Under the pieces are notes generated by a model. It had not been told where the DNA came from, searched no databases, and saw only the letters and a list, made by a program, of their open reading frames with translations. Of a DNA stretch of 57,118 bases, positions 45,393-53,945 are shown in pieces (positions within the stretch are counted from its first letter, which is position 1; every line of letters starts with the position of its first letter). Source of the stretch: Segetibacter sp. (GTDB lineage: Bacteria > Bacteroidota > Bacteroidia > Chitinophagales > Chitinophagaceae); contig NZ_JAOQAH010000119.1 in NCBI RefSeq assembly GCF_025963695.1, forward strand, positions 1 through 57,118, written 5' to 3'. Made by a program: the position numbers and the translations under genes.

Positions 45393-46181
45393 ATGGATCT
45401 TAATTTAACCAATAAAACAGCTCTTGTTTGTGGCGCCTCGCAAGGACTCGGACTAGCCTGCGCAACTGAACTTGCCCTATTGGGCGCTAGTGTTATTATC
45501 GCTAGCCGAAGTGATGATAAATTAAGATCTGCAGTAAAGCACTTAGATACTTCAAAAGGGCAAAAGCATGAGTTCCTGGTTTTAGATCTGGCGCAGCCAG
45601 AAGAAGTAAAGAAAACTGTGATGGCCTTCATTTCGAAAGGAAATACAATACACATACTTGTTAATAATGCAGGTGGCCCACCTTCAGCCCCAATGATAGA
45701 TACAGATCCAGCCGAAATGGAAAAAGCTTTTCGTACTCATGTAATCAGCAGCCATGTACTGGCACAACTACTCGTTGCAGGAATGATAAAGGCAGGCTTT
45801 GGGCGAATTGTAAATATCGTATCAACTGCCGTAAAACAACCTATTGATGGTTTAGGCATATCCAACCTTGTTAGAGCCGCAGTTGCAAATTGGGCAAAGA
45901 CCTTGGCAAACGAAATGGCTGGTTATGGCATAACAGTAAACAATGTATTACCGGGGTATACCAACACTGATCGGTTGAATTATTTGTTTTCCAAACAGGC
46001 ATCAGATCAGGGGCTAACTAAGGAAGATGTATTTCAAAAAACGATTGCCTCAATACCAGCCAAAAGGGTAGGGGAGCCTGCAGAATTTGGGGCTGCCGTG
46101 GCATTTCTTTGTTCGCCGGCAGCAGCTTATATAAACGGTATCAATTTACCTGTTGACGGAGGAAGAACAGGTGGACTGTAG
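45393..46181 (+). CDS. Short-chain dehydrogenase/reductase with atypical catalytic site
   Basis: The 262-residue SDR has the NAD(P) motif ALVCGASQGLGLACATEL, the structural NNAGGP and the C-terminal PVDGGRTGGL. The Ser of the catalytic set is present in NIVSTAVKQP, but the expected YxxxK is replaced: the helix reads GLGISNLVRAAVANWAKTLA, with Ser at the Tyr position and Arg at the Lys position. This form is known from a subgroup annotated as 3-oxoacyl-ACP-reductase-like SDRs, so it is a subgroup feature and not decay. Activity may use a different proton donor. It is coupled to the upstream cupin gene by a 2-bp gap. Confidence 0.9.
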   Translation: MDLNLTNKTALVCGASQGLGLACATELALLGASVIIASRSDDKLRSAVKHLDTSKGQKHEFLVLDLAQPEEVKKTVMAFISKGNTIHILVNNAGGPPSAPMIDTDPAEMEKAFRTHVISSHVLAQLLVAGMIKAGFGRIVNIVSTAVKQPIDGLGISNLVRAAVANWAKTLANEMAGYGITVNNVLPGYTNTDRLNYLFSKQASDQGLTKEDVFQKTIASIPAKRVGEPAEFGAAVAFLCSPAAAYINGINLPVDGGRTGGL

Positions 46182-46261
46182 GGTTGGTAAAGGCGATAAA
46201 ATAAGACCAAGCCCCGACGAGAGTTGCAGCGGTAAAGCCTACAAGTTCCACTTAATTAAAT

Positions 46262-46678
46262 CTATTTCATTTTTAACACAGCGTAATTTGGATGATCAGG
46301 ATTTACAAGTAATTCCTGCCGCCGGAGTGTATAAGAACATCCATTTCTTCCATAGGGATTGTTCCTAAAAGCGGTTCTGCGTCACCCTTAAGAACAAAGG
46401 CATTACATACCGCCTTTCTATTGGCAAAGTGTACTTCTATTGGTGCGGCAATATCATATTCTACAATGCTTCCGTCAGCCATTTGCGCCTTTCGTTTTTC
46501 AATCACGGTAAGTCCAACTGGCTTAATATACTTGCATTAATGGCCGTCATATACGCTCCGCTGTCGAGCCGCATTATACCCATATTCTACTGACTTCATC
46601 TGTATCCATTTGGTGCCGCCGAACCATTCCCTAATCAACTGCATTTATCAATTCTATGTCTGCATACATGGTTCCCAT
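46262..46678 (-). pseudogene. Decayed clan AA (retropepsin-like) aspartic protease gene
   Basis: From the ATG at 46678, the minus strand encodes MGTMYADIELINAVD, then an in-frame TAG, then GMVRRHQMDTDEVSRIWV, a frameshift to MRLDSGAYMTAINASILSQL (with the DSG catalytic motif), a second shift to VIEKRKAQMADGSIVEYDIA through EPLLGTIPMEEMDVLIHSG, and a third to RQELLVNPDHPNYAVLKMK with stop at 46262-46264. The order matches small bacterial clan AA aspartic proteases of about 135 residues, where DSG supplies the catalytic Asp of a homodimer. One stop and three frameshifts mean it is dead. It lies 45 bp after folC on the same strand. Confidence 0.82.
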
Positions 46679-46723
46679 AACTTTATATTATTTACTAAGT
46701 CAATTCTTCGCCATCTTCACAGC

Positions 46724-48031
46724 CTACCATTTCAACTGTTCTACCTCTACCTCGCCGACAACAAAAACACTTCCGCATATTAGTATCATATCATCTTCGT
46801 GTGCATCATCAATAGCATGCTGCACTGCTTCGATAACGGTTGCAAAAGCATGACCTTTTAAGTCGTAGTCCGCTGCATTTAATGCCAGCTCTTGTTCTGG
46901 TAAAGCTCTTGGTATTTGTGCTTTTGTAAAATAATACTGAGCATATTTCGGCAGCAATGAAAGCACGGCTGAAATGTCTTTGTCTTTAACCATTCCAATA
47001 ACAATTCGCAGTTTTTGAAAATTGCAATGCTCTAATTGACCCGCTACCTGTTTGATCCCATCTTCGTTATGCGCTACATCTAAAACAGTATACGGGCGAT
47101 CGTGGATTACTTCCCACCGTCCGTGCAACCCCGTTAGTCTTCTTATATTTTCCAGGGCGTACTTAATATGTTTCTCCTGAATCTTCCAACCCATTTTAGT
47201 AAGCAGGTGAATAGCTTCCAAAACTGTTAACAGGTTTTGTACCTGGTATAGTCCTGTTAATTCCAGGCTATACTCCTTTCTTTCATCTGTGCGTTTATCT
47301 GCAATATTTACTTTTAATTGACTGCTCACCTGGTGCCAGTCTGCAACCCACTTGTTTTCATGGGCATAATAAATTGGAGCATTTAATTCAAAAGCTTTTT
47401 CCTCAAAAACAGGTTTCGTTTCAGGTAAGGTTTCACCGACGACTACCGGTATCCCTTGTTTAATAATGCCCGCTTTTTCACCTGCAATTTTATGGAGTGT
47501 ATCGCCCAACAAATTCATATGGTCGTAACCAATATTGGTAATAATGGCAAGCTCGGGAGTGATAATATTAGTGCTGTCAAGCCGGCCACCCAATCCCACC
47601 TCGATGACTGCAATGTCAACCTTTTGTTGCGCGAACCAGGTAAAAGCCATAGCCACAGTAATCTCAAAAAACGAGGGTTCTATTTCTTCGATCAGGGGTT
47701 TTATTTGCTCTGTAAATTGTATCACAAACGACTCCTCAACCATTTCGCCATTTACCTTAATTCTTTCGCGGAAATCTTTTAAGTGGGGTGAAGTATACAA
47801 TCCCGTTTTGTAGCCGGCAGTTTGCAATGTTGCAGCAAGCATGTGACTGGTAGAGCCCTTGCCGTTGGTACCTGCTACATGTATGCTCTTAAAACTTTGT
47901 TCGGGACTGCCTAAAGCCTGGCAAAGTTTAATTGTATTAGTTAGGTCTGCTTTAAAGGCCGCAGTCCCTAAACGACTAAACATAGGCAGCCGATGAAACA
48001 GGTAGTCGATGGTTTGTTGGTAGTTGAGCAT
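46724..48031 (-). CDS. folC: Bifunctional folylpolyglutamate/dihydrofolate synthase
   Basis: FolC adds glutamate to dihydropteroate to give dihydrofolate and then extends the polyglutamate tail, with ATP. The Mur-ligase-type ATP loop HVAGTNGKGSTSHMLAAT is at residues 51-68. Other motifs are GLYTSPHLKDFRERI, EVGLGGRLDSTNII and TNIGYDHMNLLG, then VLDVAHNEDGIKQV in the third domain. The 435-residue length is standard. The start codon directly follows the T-run of a terminator for the upstream TonB-like gene, so folC expression may depend on readthrough or on its own nearby promoter. Confidence 0.95.
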   Translation of the reverse strand: MLNYQQTIDYLFHRLPMFSRLGTAAFKADLTNTIKLCQALGSPEQSFKSIHVAGTNGKGSTSHMLAATLQTAGYKTGLYTSPHLKDFRERIKVNGEMVEESFVIQFTEQIKPLIEEIEPSFFEITVAMAFTWFAQQKVDIAVIEVGLGGRLDSTNIITPELAIITNIGYDHMNLLGDTLHKIAGEKAGIIKQGIPVVVGETLPETKPVFEEKAFELNAPIYYAHENKWVADWHQVSSQLKVNIADKRTDERKEYSLELTGLYQVQNLLTVLEAIHLLTKMGWKIQEKHIKYALENIRRLTGLHGRWEVIHDRPYTVLDVAHNEDGIKQVAGQLEHCNFQKLRIVIGMVKDKDISAVLSLLPKYAQYYFTKAQIPRALPEQELALNAADYDLKGHAFATVIEAVQHAIDDAHEDDMILICGSVFVVGEVEVEQLKW

Positions 48032-48061
48032 AAAAAAACCGTAGCTGTCAAAGCTACGGTT
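48031..48061 (-). terminator. Terminator of the TonB-like gene, abutting the folC start
   Basis: A perfect 10-bp stem (48037-48046 with 48052-48061) with a 5-nt loop is followed on the minus strand by seven T residues that run straight into the folC ATG at 48031-48029. Confidence 0.88.
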
Positions 48062-48098
48062 ATGAGAGATTTATTTGTAAGAATATTGCTTTCGAAAT

Positions 48099-49040
48099 TT
48101 ATCCTTTCAATTTAAAATCAAATAGAATAGTGCCAGACTGATCATCTTCATCGCCTGCATTCAGCTTTAATTGTAAAGCTTTGCGTGTGGCAATAGATCT
48201 TATATTTCCATTGGTAGTGGTGGTGCCACGTGGGTTTACAGTTGCTGACACAACATTTCCGCTTTTATCCACTTTAATATCAACCGCTACCTTGGCATTC
48301 TCATTAAAGTCATCTTCAAATGACGGATACCTTGTAACTCGTCTGCCGCTTAATCCACTGCGAATTCTTACACCGCTGTTGCCGCTGGCCGCATTGCCCT
48401 TGTAGCTATCTGAATTTGGGTTACCGTTTGGACTTCCCTGGTCGCCTCGGCCACCTGCCACTCCCTGGTTTCTTACCCCATTATATGTGTCGGCACCATT
48501 GCCGCCCGCCCCGTTGCTAGTGCCACCTTTATAAATCGCTTTAGGTTGTGGAGGTGCAGGGGTAGGGTTTGCAACCGGCTGGGTATTTGGACGGGGTCTT
48601 ACAGGAGTGGTGTTGGCCACAGGTCTATCAATTTCCCTTGGTTTTGCCGGTACAGGTGTAGGTAACGTCTTTCTGACTACAGGTTTGGGATCTTTGTTTA
48701 CTACCGGCGCATCGTCGGTTTCGTTTTCATCCCCCTGGATATTCTCTTCCTGTGCAACAGGTGGAGCCGGTGTAGATTGAGCAGGCGGCGAATAAGCTTC
48801 TTCTTTAGCCGCAGCAGGCTCACCTGGTACTTCTGGTGCTACATCTCCTAATCCTTCATCACTGTTTCCCAGGTTTACTTCAATCCCTTCTTCCATCACC
48901 GGAGGTGCAATTTGGGGCAAAGTCCATTTCACAAAAAAGAAAACAATAAAAAGCAATACACAAACAACAGAAGTGTAAGTAGCAGCTTTAATGTTTTTTT
49001 CTCTATTAAATGCGGGCGCCATTAAATTATAGTTAGACAT
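48099..49040 (-). CDS. TonB-like energy transducer protein
   Basis: The 313-residue protein has a short cytoplasmic lead, one transmembrane segment (about residues 23-40, SVVCVLLFIVFFFVKW), a long Pro/Glu-rich periplasmic spacer (about 45-165, with PAPPVAQEEN and TPVRPRPNTQPVANPTP), a Gly/Asn-rich stretch (170-215) and a C-terminal TonB-like domain with VAVDIKVDKSGNVVSATVNP. TonB proteins pass proton-motive energy from ExbBD to outer membrane receptors. ExbB and ExbD are not in the window; they often lie immediately upstream in Bacteroidota, but here the neighbour upstream is an MFS gene. A receptor gene at 51480 is a possible partner. Confidence 0.85.
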   Translation of the reverse strand: MSNYNLMAPAFNREKNIKAATYTSVVCVLLFIVFFFVKWTLPQIAPPVMEEGIEVNLGNSDEGLGDVAPEVPGEPAAAKEEAYSPPAQSTPAPPVAQEENIQGDENETDDAPVVNKDPKPVVRKTLPTPVPAKPREIDRPVANTTPVRPRPNTQPVANPTPAPPQPKAIYKGGTSNGAGGNGADTYNGVRNQGVAGGRGDQGSPNGNPNSDSYKGNAASGNSGVRIRSGLSGRRVTRYPSFEDDFNENAKVAVDIKVDKSGNVVSATVNPRGTTTTNGNIRSIATRKALQLKLNAGDEDDQSGTILFDFKLKG

Positions 49041-49202
49041 ACAAATATAATTATCGTACTACCAGGTTCTTTTAATGTTGAAAATTACTCTTATAACAAT
49101 GCCTGAATGCACAACAAGCCGATAAATAAAGGTTAAGAATGGCGTTTGGTATTGTTGTACGTGTTCAGGGGCTTTAGGCAACCATGTAGATTTTAAGAAT
49201 AA

Positions 49203-50348
49203 TCAGTAATTCTCTTTCGTTATACTGGCCAGAATGGTTACACAGAGACCCATAAAAGCAATTACTGCAAAAGACAGTCGAAGGCTAGAGACACCCGCTA
49301 ATAATCCTATTAGAGGGGGGCCGATAAGAAATCCAAAAAAGCTAATAGTTGATACTGAGGCGAGCGCTATTCCGGGAGATAATGTCTTAGATTTTCCTGC
49401 TGCACTATATACCAGCGGAACTATTGACGATACGCCTACCCCCACCAGCAAAAAGCCCAGAACAGAGGCATAAAAAGTTGGAAAAACGACGGCTATCAAT
49501 AGTCCTGACATGATGATCAATCCACTTACTTGCACAACACGTTTAAACCCGAAGCGGAAGGTGAAATAATCAGCTACAAAACGGCTGATGGCCATGGTGC
49601 ACATAAAAGCAGTATAGCCTGCCCCAACAAGTAAAGGCTTTGCCATTACCACATTTTTGAAATATATGCCGCTCCAATCGAACATCGCGCCTTCACAAAG
49701 CATCGAGCAAAATGCTATTAAGCCAAGTGTCAGAAATGACTTATTGGGCATAACAAACAATGGCGCATTCTCTTTTGACTTCAAATCACTAACGACAAGA
49801 TAACGGGAGGCAACTAAAAAAATGGAAATCGCAACGGCAAGAACGATCACAAAATGATAGGTAGGGGCAACCGCAATACCGGTCATAAAAGTTCCTAACG
49901 CAGCGCCGGAAAAACCAGCAAGGCTCCACACGCCATGAAAAGAAGCCATAATATTTCTCTTATAAAGAGCCTCCACGTTTACAGCCTGTGTATTAAAAGA
50001 AATGTTGCCCATATTACCGGCAAGACCAAAAACGAAGAGGGCCGCCATTAGTTCAACTTTGGTAGAAGCCATACCTAGCGTTACCAATAAGCAACTATAA
50101 ACAATAGCAGCAATACAAGCAACCGTTTTGCTTCCCTTTTTTGCTACCAGCCATCCTGAAATTGGAAGTGATACAAGTAAGCCTACCGGGAGGGAAAAGA
50201 GTACCAGACCCAGCTCTGTTTCTGATAACCGAAGCTTATTTTGAATTGCAGGGATCCTTGACGCCCAGCTTGCAAAGACAAATCCAAATAAAAAAAAGAA
50301 TGCTGACACCGCTATCCTGTGTGCCCTGTTAGAAGTTATTGAAGTCAT
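49203..50348 (-). CDS. MFS transporter (YbjJ-like)
   Basis: I choose the ATG at 50348, giving MTSITSNRAHRIAVSAFF; the frame from 50402 adds 18 residues of no clear value. The 381-residue inner-membrane protein has about 12 transmembrane segments. The N-terminus FFLFGFVFASWASRIPAIQNKLRLSETELG matches the YbjJ group of the major facilitator superfamily, with SLPISGWLVAKKGSK as the loop 2-3 motif. Substrates in this group are poorly known (sugar or drug efflux is usual annotation). It is separated from neighbours by more than 130 bp on each side. Confidence 0.88.
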   Translation of the reverse strand: MTSITSNRAHRIAVSAFFFLFGFVFASWASRIPAIQNKLRLSETELGLVLFSLPVGLLVSLPISGWLVAKKGSKTVACIAAIVYSCLLVTLGMASTKVELMAALFVFGLAGNMGNISFNTQAVNVEALYKRNIMASFHGVWSLAGFSGAALGTFMTGIAVAPTYHFVIVLAVAISIFLVASRYLVVSDLKSKENAPLFVMPNKSFLTLGLIAFCSMLCEGAMFDWSGIYFKNVVMAKPLLVGAGYTAFMCTMAISRFVADYFTFRFGFKRVVQVSGLIIMSGLLIAVVFPTFYASVLGFLLVGVGVSSIVPLVYSAAGKSKTLSPGIALASVSTISFFGFLIGPPLIGLLAGVSSLRLSFAVIAFMGLCVTILASITKENY

Positions 50349-50485
50349 ATAGTCGTTGCAGACATAAATTTTGTATGAAGTTTGCATCGCAACTTGCGAC
50401 ACCAGGCATGCAAAATTTGGGTGGGTTTAAGAATGATTATTTAGGCAGGCAGCGTCAGGAAAATGCAAGATAACTATGTGAAGCT

Positions 50486-50950
50486 TTACAAACCCTCGGA
50501 TTTATTTTTATTGCTGTTCTCTATTAATTTACTTGCTAACGAAGCAACAACACCACCTGTAAGGTATAAGCCAACTGTCATCAATTTTGTTTCTAAAGTA
50601 CGGTTACTTAACCTTTCACTTAATCCCATTGGCTTCGGTAAATAAACAGCACCAAGTCCGGCGGCTAATCCCAATAGTATTCCACGAAGCATAATTTTCT
50701 TCTCATCACCAATAGCTGCAACGCTATAATAAAGAGAATTAGATATAATATCACCCGCCATAGTAATTTTAAAAAGAGTATGCTCTTCTGGTACAGGAAG
50801 CTTTACGGCTACAAGCGATTTGCCAATAGCTTCCATTCCCAATTGATCCATTCGGGGTGCTTTTTTCGTCAGTCTCCTTATTGTTTCATGCAGTAAAGTA
50901 AGTGTAGCTGCTCCTGCAAATCCTCCTCCTATAGCTGATAATAATTTCAT
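50486..50950 (-). CDS. Small membrane protein of unknown function
   Basis: The 154-residue protein has glycine-rich hydrophobic segments at the N-terminus (LLSAIGGGFAGAATLTLLHE), in the middle (LRGILLGLAAGLGAVYLP) and at the C-terminus (LMTVGLYLTGGVVASLASKL), suggesting three membrane helices. The first has no lipobox or clear cleavage site. I do not recognise a named domain; similar short glycine-rich proteins occur in Chitinophagaceae-type genomes. It is transcribed alone, head to head with the noncoding region before the receptor gene. Confidence 0.7.
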   Translation of the reverse strand: MKLLSAIGGGFAGAATLTLLHETIRRLTKKAPRMDQLGMEAIGKSLVAVKLPVPEEHTLFKITMAGDIISNSLYYSVAAIGDEKKIMLRGILLGLAAGLGAVYLPKPMGLSERLSNRTLETKLMTVGLYLTGGVVASLASKLIENSNKNKSEGL

Positions 50951-51240
50951 CTCATTATAATTTTTTACTACCCGTTAAAATACAATGCCAAAGAGACCCT
51001 ACATTAAAAACTTCTAAATTCAATTGGTGTTAGCGGGCGACATAAACGGGTTCCTGGTTGGATTGAAAGCCAGGAAAACCGTAATTATCCACAGCAACGT
51101 GTGGAAAGAATTGTTGTTATGGCTTTGTGTAATGATGTTGTGTACCTCAATATATAATATTACTTTTCATAAGTTCTTTTGCTTTTTCAAAGCATTTCTG
51201 AAAATTTAATAAAACGCCCCCCCCAGTTTCAATAATAATT

Positions 51241-51262
51241 GCCCCTGTAAAAAGGGGCTTTT
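51241..51262 (+). terminator. Orphan intrinsic terminator
   Basis: Stem GCCCCT/AGGGGC with a 6-nt loop GTAAAA runs into TTTT. No real gene ends upstream on this strand, so it may end a short noncoding or leader transcript. Confidence 0.7.
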
Positions 51263-51323
51263 ATTTGCGCTTGTTTTAACTTTTAATTTTTTTTTTGACA
51301 AGCATGTGTTTTTTCTTCAACAT

Positions 51324-51344
51324 CGTTGTGTCACACCCTTCAAC
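51324..51344 (-). repeat. Dispersed repeat, GTGTGACACAAC variant
   Basis: The minus strand reads GTTGAAGGGTGTGACACAAC plus G. The GTACAAG start is changed to GTTGAAG but the core has the paired T and A changes seen at 11774-11785. Confidence 0.55.
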
Positions 51345-51479
51345 TTTTATTATTCTACTGCGCTTTCTACCATTTTGATGGTTATTTAAGCTCGAAGTTT
51401 AGATGTTTTTAGTAATTGAATGCTAAACACTTCAATTCTTACCTTCAAAACACATTATTTTTAATGCCTTAATTACTAT

Positions 51480-53915
51480 ATGAAAAAAATGTACTTGCCG
51501 CATTGGTCATTCAATCCCTATATCGTTTTATTAACTTTTGTATTCACCTCCCTGCAACTAGCTGCCCAGCCGGCAGGACAAGCAATCGTGAAAGGTAAAA
51601 TTTCTGATTCTTCGTCCCTCGCAGGTTTGAGTTTTTCGGGCATAAAAATATTTAAAAGCAACGATAAGAAGTTAGAACACGAAAGCGTAGCCAGCGAGGC
51701 TGGAAGTTTTTTAGTTGAATTAAGTTATGGACGTTTTTATGCTCAAATTGATTTTATGGGTTACAAACCCTACAAGTCCGCCGAGTTTACGCTTTCAAAA
51801 GAGCATTCAACACACGATTTCGGCATCATCAAATTAACCCCTTCAGCAAATACATTACAGGAAGTTGTGGTACAATCTGAAAAGAGTTCAATGGTACTTT
51901 CTCTGGACAAGAAAATTTTTAATGTTGGAAAAGACCTGGCAAATGCAGGCGGCTCAGCTTCCGACATTCTCACAAATATTCCATCTGTTTCTGTTGATCC
52001 CGAGGGAGGTGTAAAACTGCGTGGAAGTGGAAACGTTCGCATTTTAATAGATGGTAAACCTTCAGGCCTGGTTAGTTTTAAAGGAGGCAGCGGACTACAG
52101 CAACTGCAGGCCAGCATGATTGACCGCGTTGAAATAATAACGAATCCATCCGCCCGTTACGAGGCAGAGGGAATGGCAGGTATAATAAATATTGTTTTAA
52201 AGAAAGATAAACGGCAAGGATTCAACGGTTCTTTTGAGGTTACCTCAGGTTATCCAACTAACCTCGGCGGCGCAGCCAATCTCAATTACCGCCATAAAAA
52301 AGTAAACTTCTTTGTCAATTATGGTATCTCGTACCGAAGGCAGCCAAACGAGGGGCGGTTGTACCAGGAAGTTTACGGTAAGGATACCACCTTCATTTTA
52401 AAGCAAACCAATAATGGCATGCTTACCGGCTTTAGCAATAATATTCGCGGAGGCATCGATTATTATTTCAACGAGACAAGTATTCTCACCGGTTCATATT
52501 TGTTCCGCAGAAGTGATGCCAACAGGAAAACCAACATCAGGTACGAAGACTATTTAAACAATGCATCTAAACTTACCAGTATATCTACCCGTACACAAAA
52601 TGAAGATGAGGTAGAGTCAAACTCGGAATATTCATTAATTTATAAAAAATCATTTGGGCAAAAAGGTCATGAATTAGTTGGGGAGATTAAGTACCTGGAT
52701 AATTGGGAAAGTTCGCGGCAGGTGTTTAACCAACACTTTTTTCAGGCTAACGGTACAGAAAATATTGCCAAAGCCATTATACAAAAATCGCCGAACGATG
52801 AATATGAAAAGCAGTATTTGTTTCAGCTAGATTATACCAAACCAATTAGTAAAGAAGGGAAATTTGAAATGGGACTTAGAAGCAGCTTGAGAAATATGCA
52901 GAATGATTATTTGGTAACGGAAAAGAATGCTTCCGGCGATTTTCTTCCCATTGCAGGGCTTGACAATAATTTTTTCTATCGGGAAAATATAAATGCAGCC
53001 TATGGAATTTTAGGCAATAAAACTAAAAAGGTCTCTTACCAGGCCGGCCTTAGAGCAGAGTGGACCGACGTAAAGACCACCCTGGCTGAAACTAACCAGG
53101 TGAACCCAAGAAGTTATATGAACTTTTTTCCCAGCACACACGTAACGGTCGATCTTGCCAAACAAAACGCTATTCAACTAAGTTACAGCCGCAGGGTTAG
53201 GCGCCCGGTTTATGATGACCTTAGCCCTTATATGACTTTTTCTGACAGCCGAAATTTTTTTAGCGGCAACCCCGATTTGAATCCTGAATTCACTAATGTT
53301 TTCGAGATAGGCCATATAAAATACTTTGACAAAGGCTCGCTTTCGTCATCAATTTATTACCGCAGTACAAAAGACAAAATTGATCGCATCAGGAGGGTAA
53401 ATGCAGAAGGTAACTCCAGCACCAGGCCGGAAAATTTGTTGTCTGAAAAAGCATTTGGAACCGAGTTCGCCAGCGGCTATACTCCTTACAATTGGTGGAA
53501 ACTAGATTTCAATTTCAATTTCTTTCATGCCGACATTGATGGAAGCAACATTATAAAAAGTTACAAGACCAGTACTTATAGCTGGTTTGCAAGGCAAACT
53601 TCGCGGTTTATGTTCCCTAAAAATTTCGACATGCAGCTAAGGGGAAATTATGAAGCGCCTCAGAAAACTGCACAGGGCAAAAGAAAAGCGCTTTATTATA
53701 TTGACCTCTCTATGAACAAAGATGTTTTTAAGGGAAACGGCACACTTACGTTTAATGTGCTCGATGTTTTTAATTCGCGCCGCAACCGGTACATAACTGC
53801 TGGCCCTAATTTTTTTACAGAAGGAAACTCGCAACAAAGGAGAAGGCAGGTAAATATTACGCTGAATTACCGTATAAAGCAATCGAAGCAGGTAAAAAAA
53901 GTTAGCGAAGAATAA
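51480..53915 (+). CDS. TonB-dependent outer membrane receptor (OMP_b-brl_3 type)
   Basis: The 811-residue protein begins with a signal peptide ending near AQPAGQ (about residue 33). Residues about 35-125 form a carboxypeptidase-like regulatory (Ig-like) domain with IVKGKISDSSSLAGLSFSGI. The plug domain has GGSASDILTNIPSVSVDPEG and GSGNVRILIDGKPSG, followed by ITNPSARYEAEGMAGIINIV. The C-terminal barrel (OMP_b-brl_3 type) ends in VNITLNYRIKQS. No SusD-like lipoprotein follows, so it is not a classic Sus pair. Ligand unknown: members transport siderophores, peptides or glycans. It converges with the histidine kinase gene. Confidence 0.9.
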   Translation: MKKMYLPHWSFNPYIVLLTFVFTSLQLAAQPAGQAIVKGKISDSSSLAGLSFSGIKIFKSNDKKLEHESVASEAGSFLVELSYGRFYAQIDFMGYKPYKSAEFTLSKEHSTHDFGIIKLTPSANTLQEVVVQSEKSSMVLSLDKKIFNVGKDLANAGGSASDILTNIPSVSVDPEGGVKLRGSGNVRILIDGKPSGLVSFKGGSGLQQLQASMIDRVEIITNPSARYEAEGMAGIINIVLKKDKRQGFNGSFEVTSGYPTNLGGAANLNYRHKKVNFFVNYGISYRRQPNEGRLYQEVYGKDTTFILKQTNNGMLTGFSNNIRGGIDYYFNETSILTGSYLFRRSDANRKTNIRYEDYLNNASKLTSISTRTQNEDEVESNSEYSLIYKKSFGQKGHELVGEIKYLDNWESSRQVFNQHFFQANGTENIAKAIIQKSPNDEYEKQYLFQLDYTKPISKEGKFEMGLRSSLRNMQNDYLVTEKNASGDFLPIAGLDNNFFYRENINAAYGILGNKTKKVSYQAGLRAEWTDVKTTLAETNQVNPRSYMNFFPSTHVTVDLAKQNAIQLSYSRRVRRPVYDDLSPYMTFSDSRNFFSGNPDLNPEFTNVFEIGHIKYFDKGSLSSSIYYRSTKDKIDRIRRVNAEGNSSTRPENLLSEKAFGTEFASGYTPYNWWKLDFNFNFFHADIDGSNIIKSYKTSTYSWFARQTSRFMFPKNFDMQLRGNYEAPQKTAQGKRKALYYIDLSMNKDVFKGNGTLTFNVLDVFNSRRNRYITAGPNFFTEGNSQQRRRQVNITLNYRIKQSKQVKKVSEE

Positions 53916-53945
53916 GTAACGTTTTTCTTTTGTTACAGCATATTA

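Larger units (their letters stand above)
50951..51479. other. Noncoding region before the TonB-dependent receptor gene
   Basis: About 530 bp. A weak 61-codon frame (51024-51209) has no recognisable product. A clear hairpin with T-run lies at 51241-51262, a run of eight C residues at 51217-51224, and a dispersed repeat copy at 51324-51344. The hairpin after an unexplained 250-bp stretch leaves room for a small RNA, with no direct evidence. Confidence 0.5.

Noticed and set aside
50380..50410. GCATCGCAACTTGCGACACC as another copy of the dispersed repeat
   Set aside because: It contains the words CGCAAC and GCGACAC but in the wrong order and spacing relative to the family.
51024..51209. 61-codon frame upstream of the receptor gene
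   Set aside because: No recognisable product and low coding character; the same bases in another frame look equally plausible. A small RNA is as likely.
53917..53941. GTAAC/GTTAC mini-hairpin between receptor and kinase genes as a shared terminator
   Set aside because: The stem is only 5 bp with a 10-nt loop, too weak to call.
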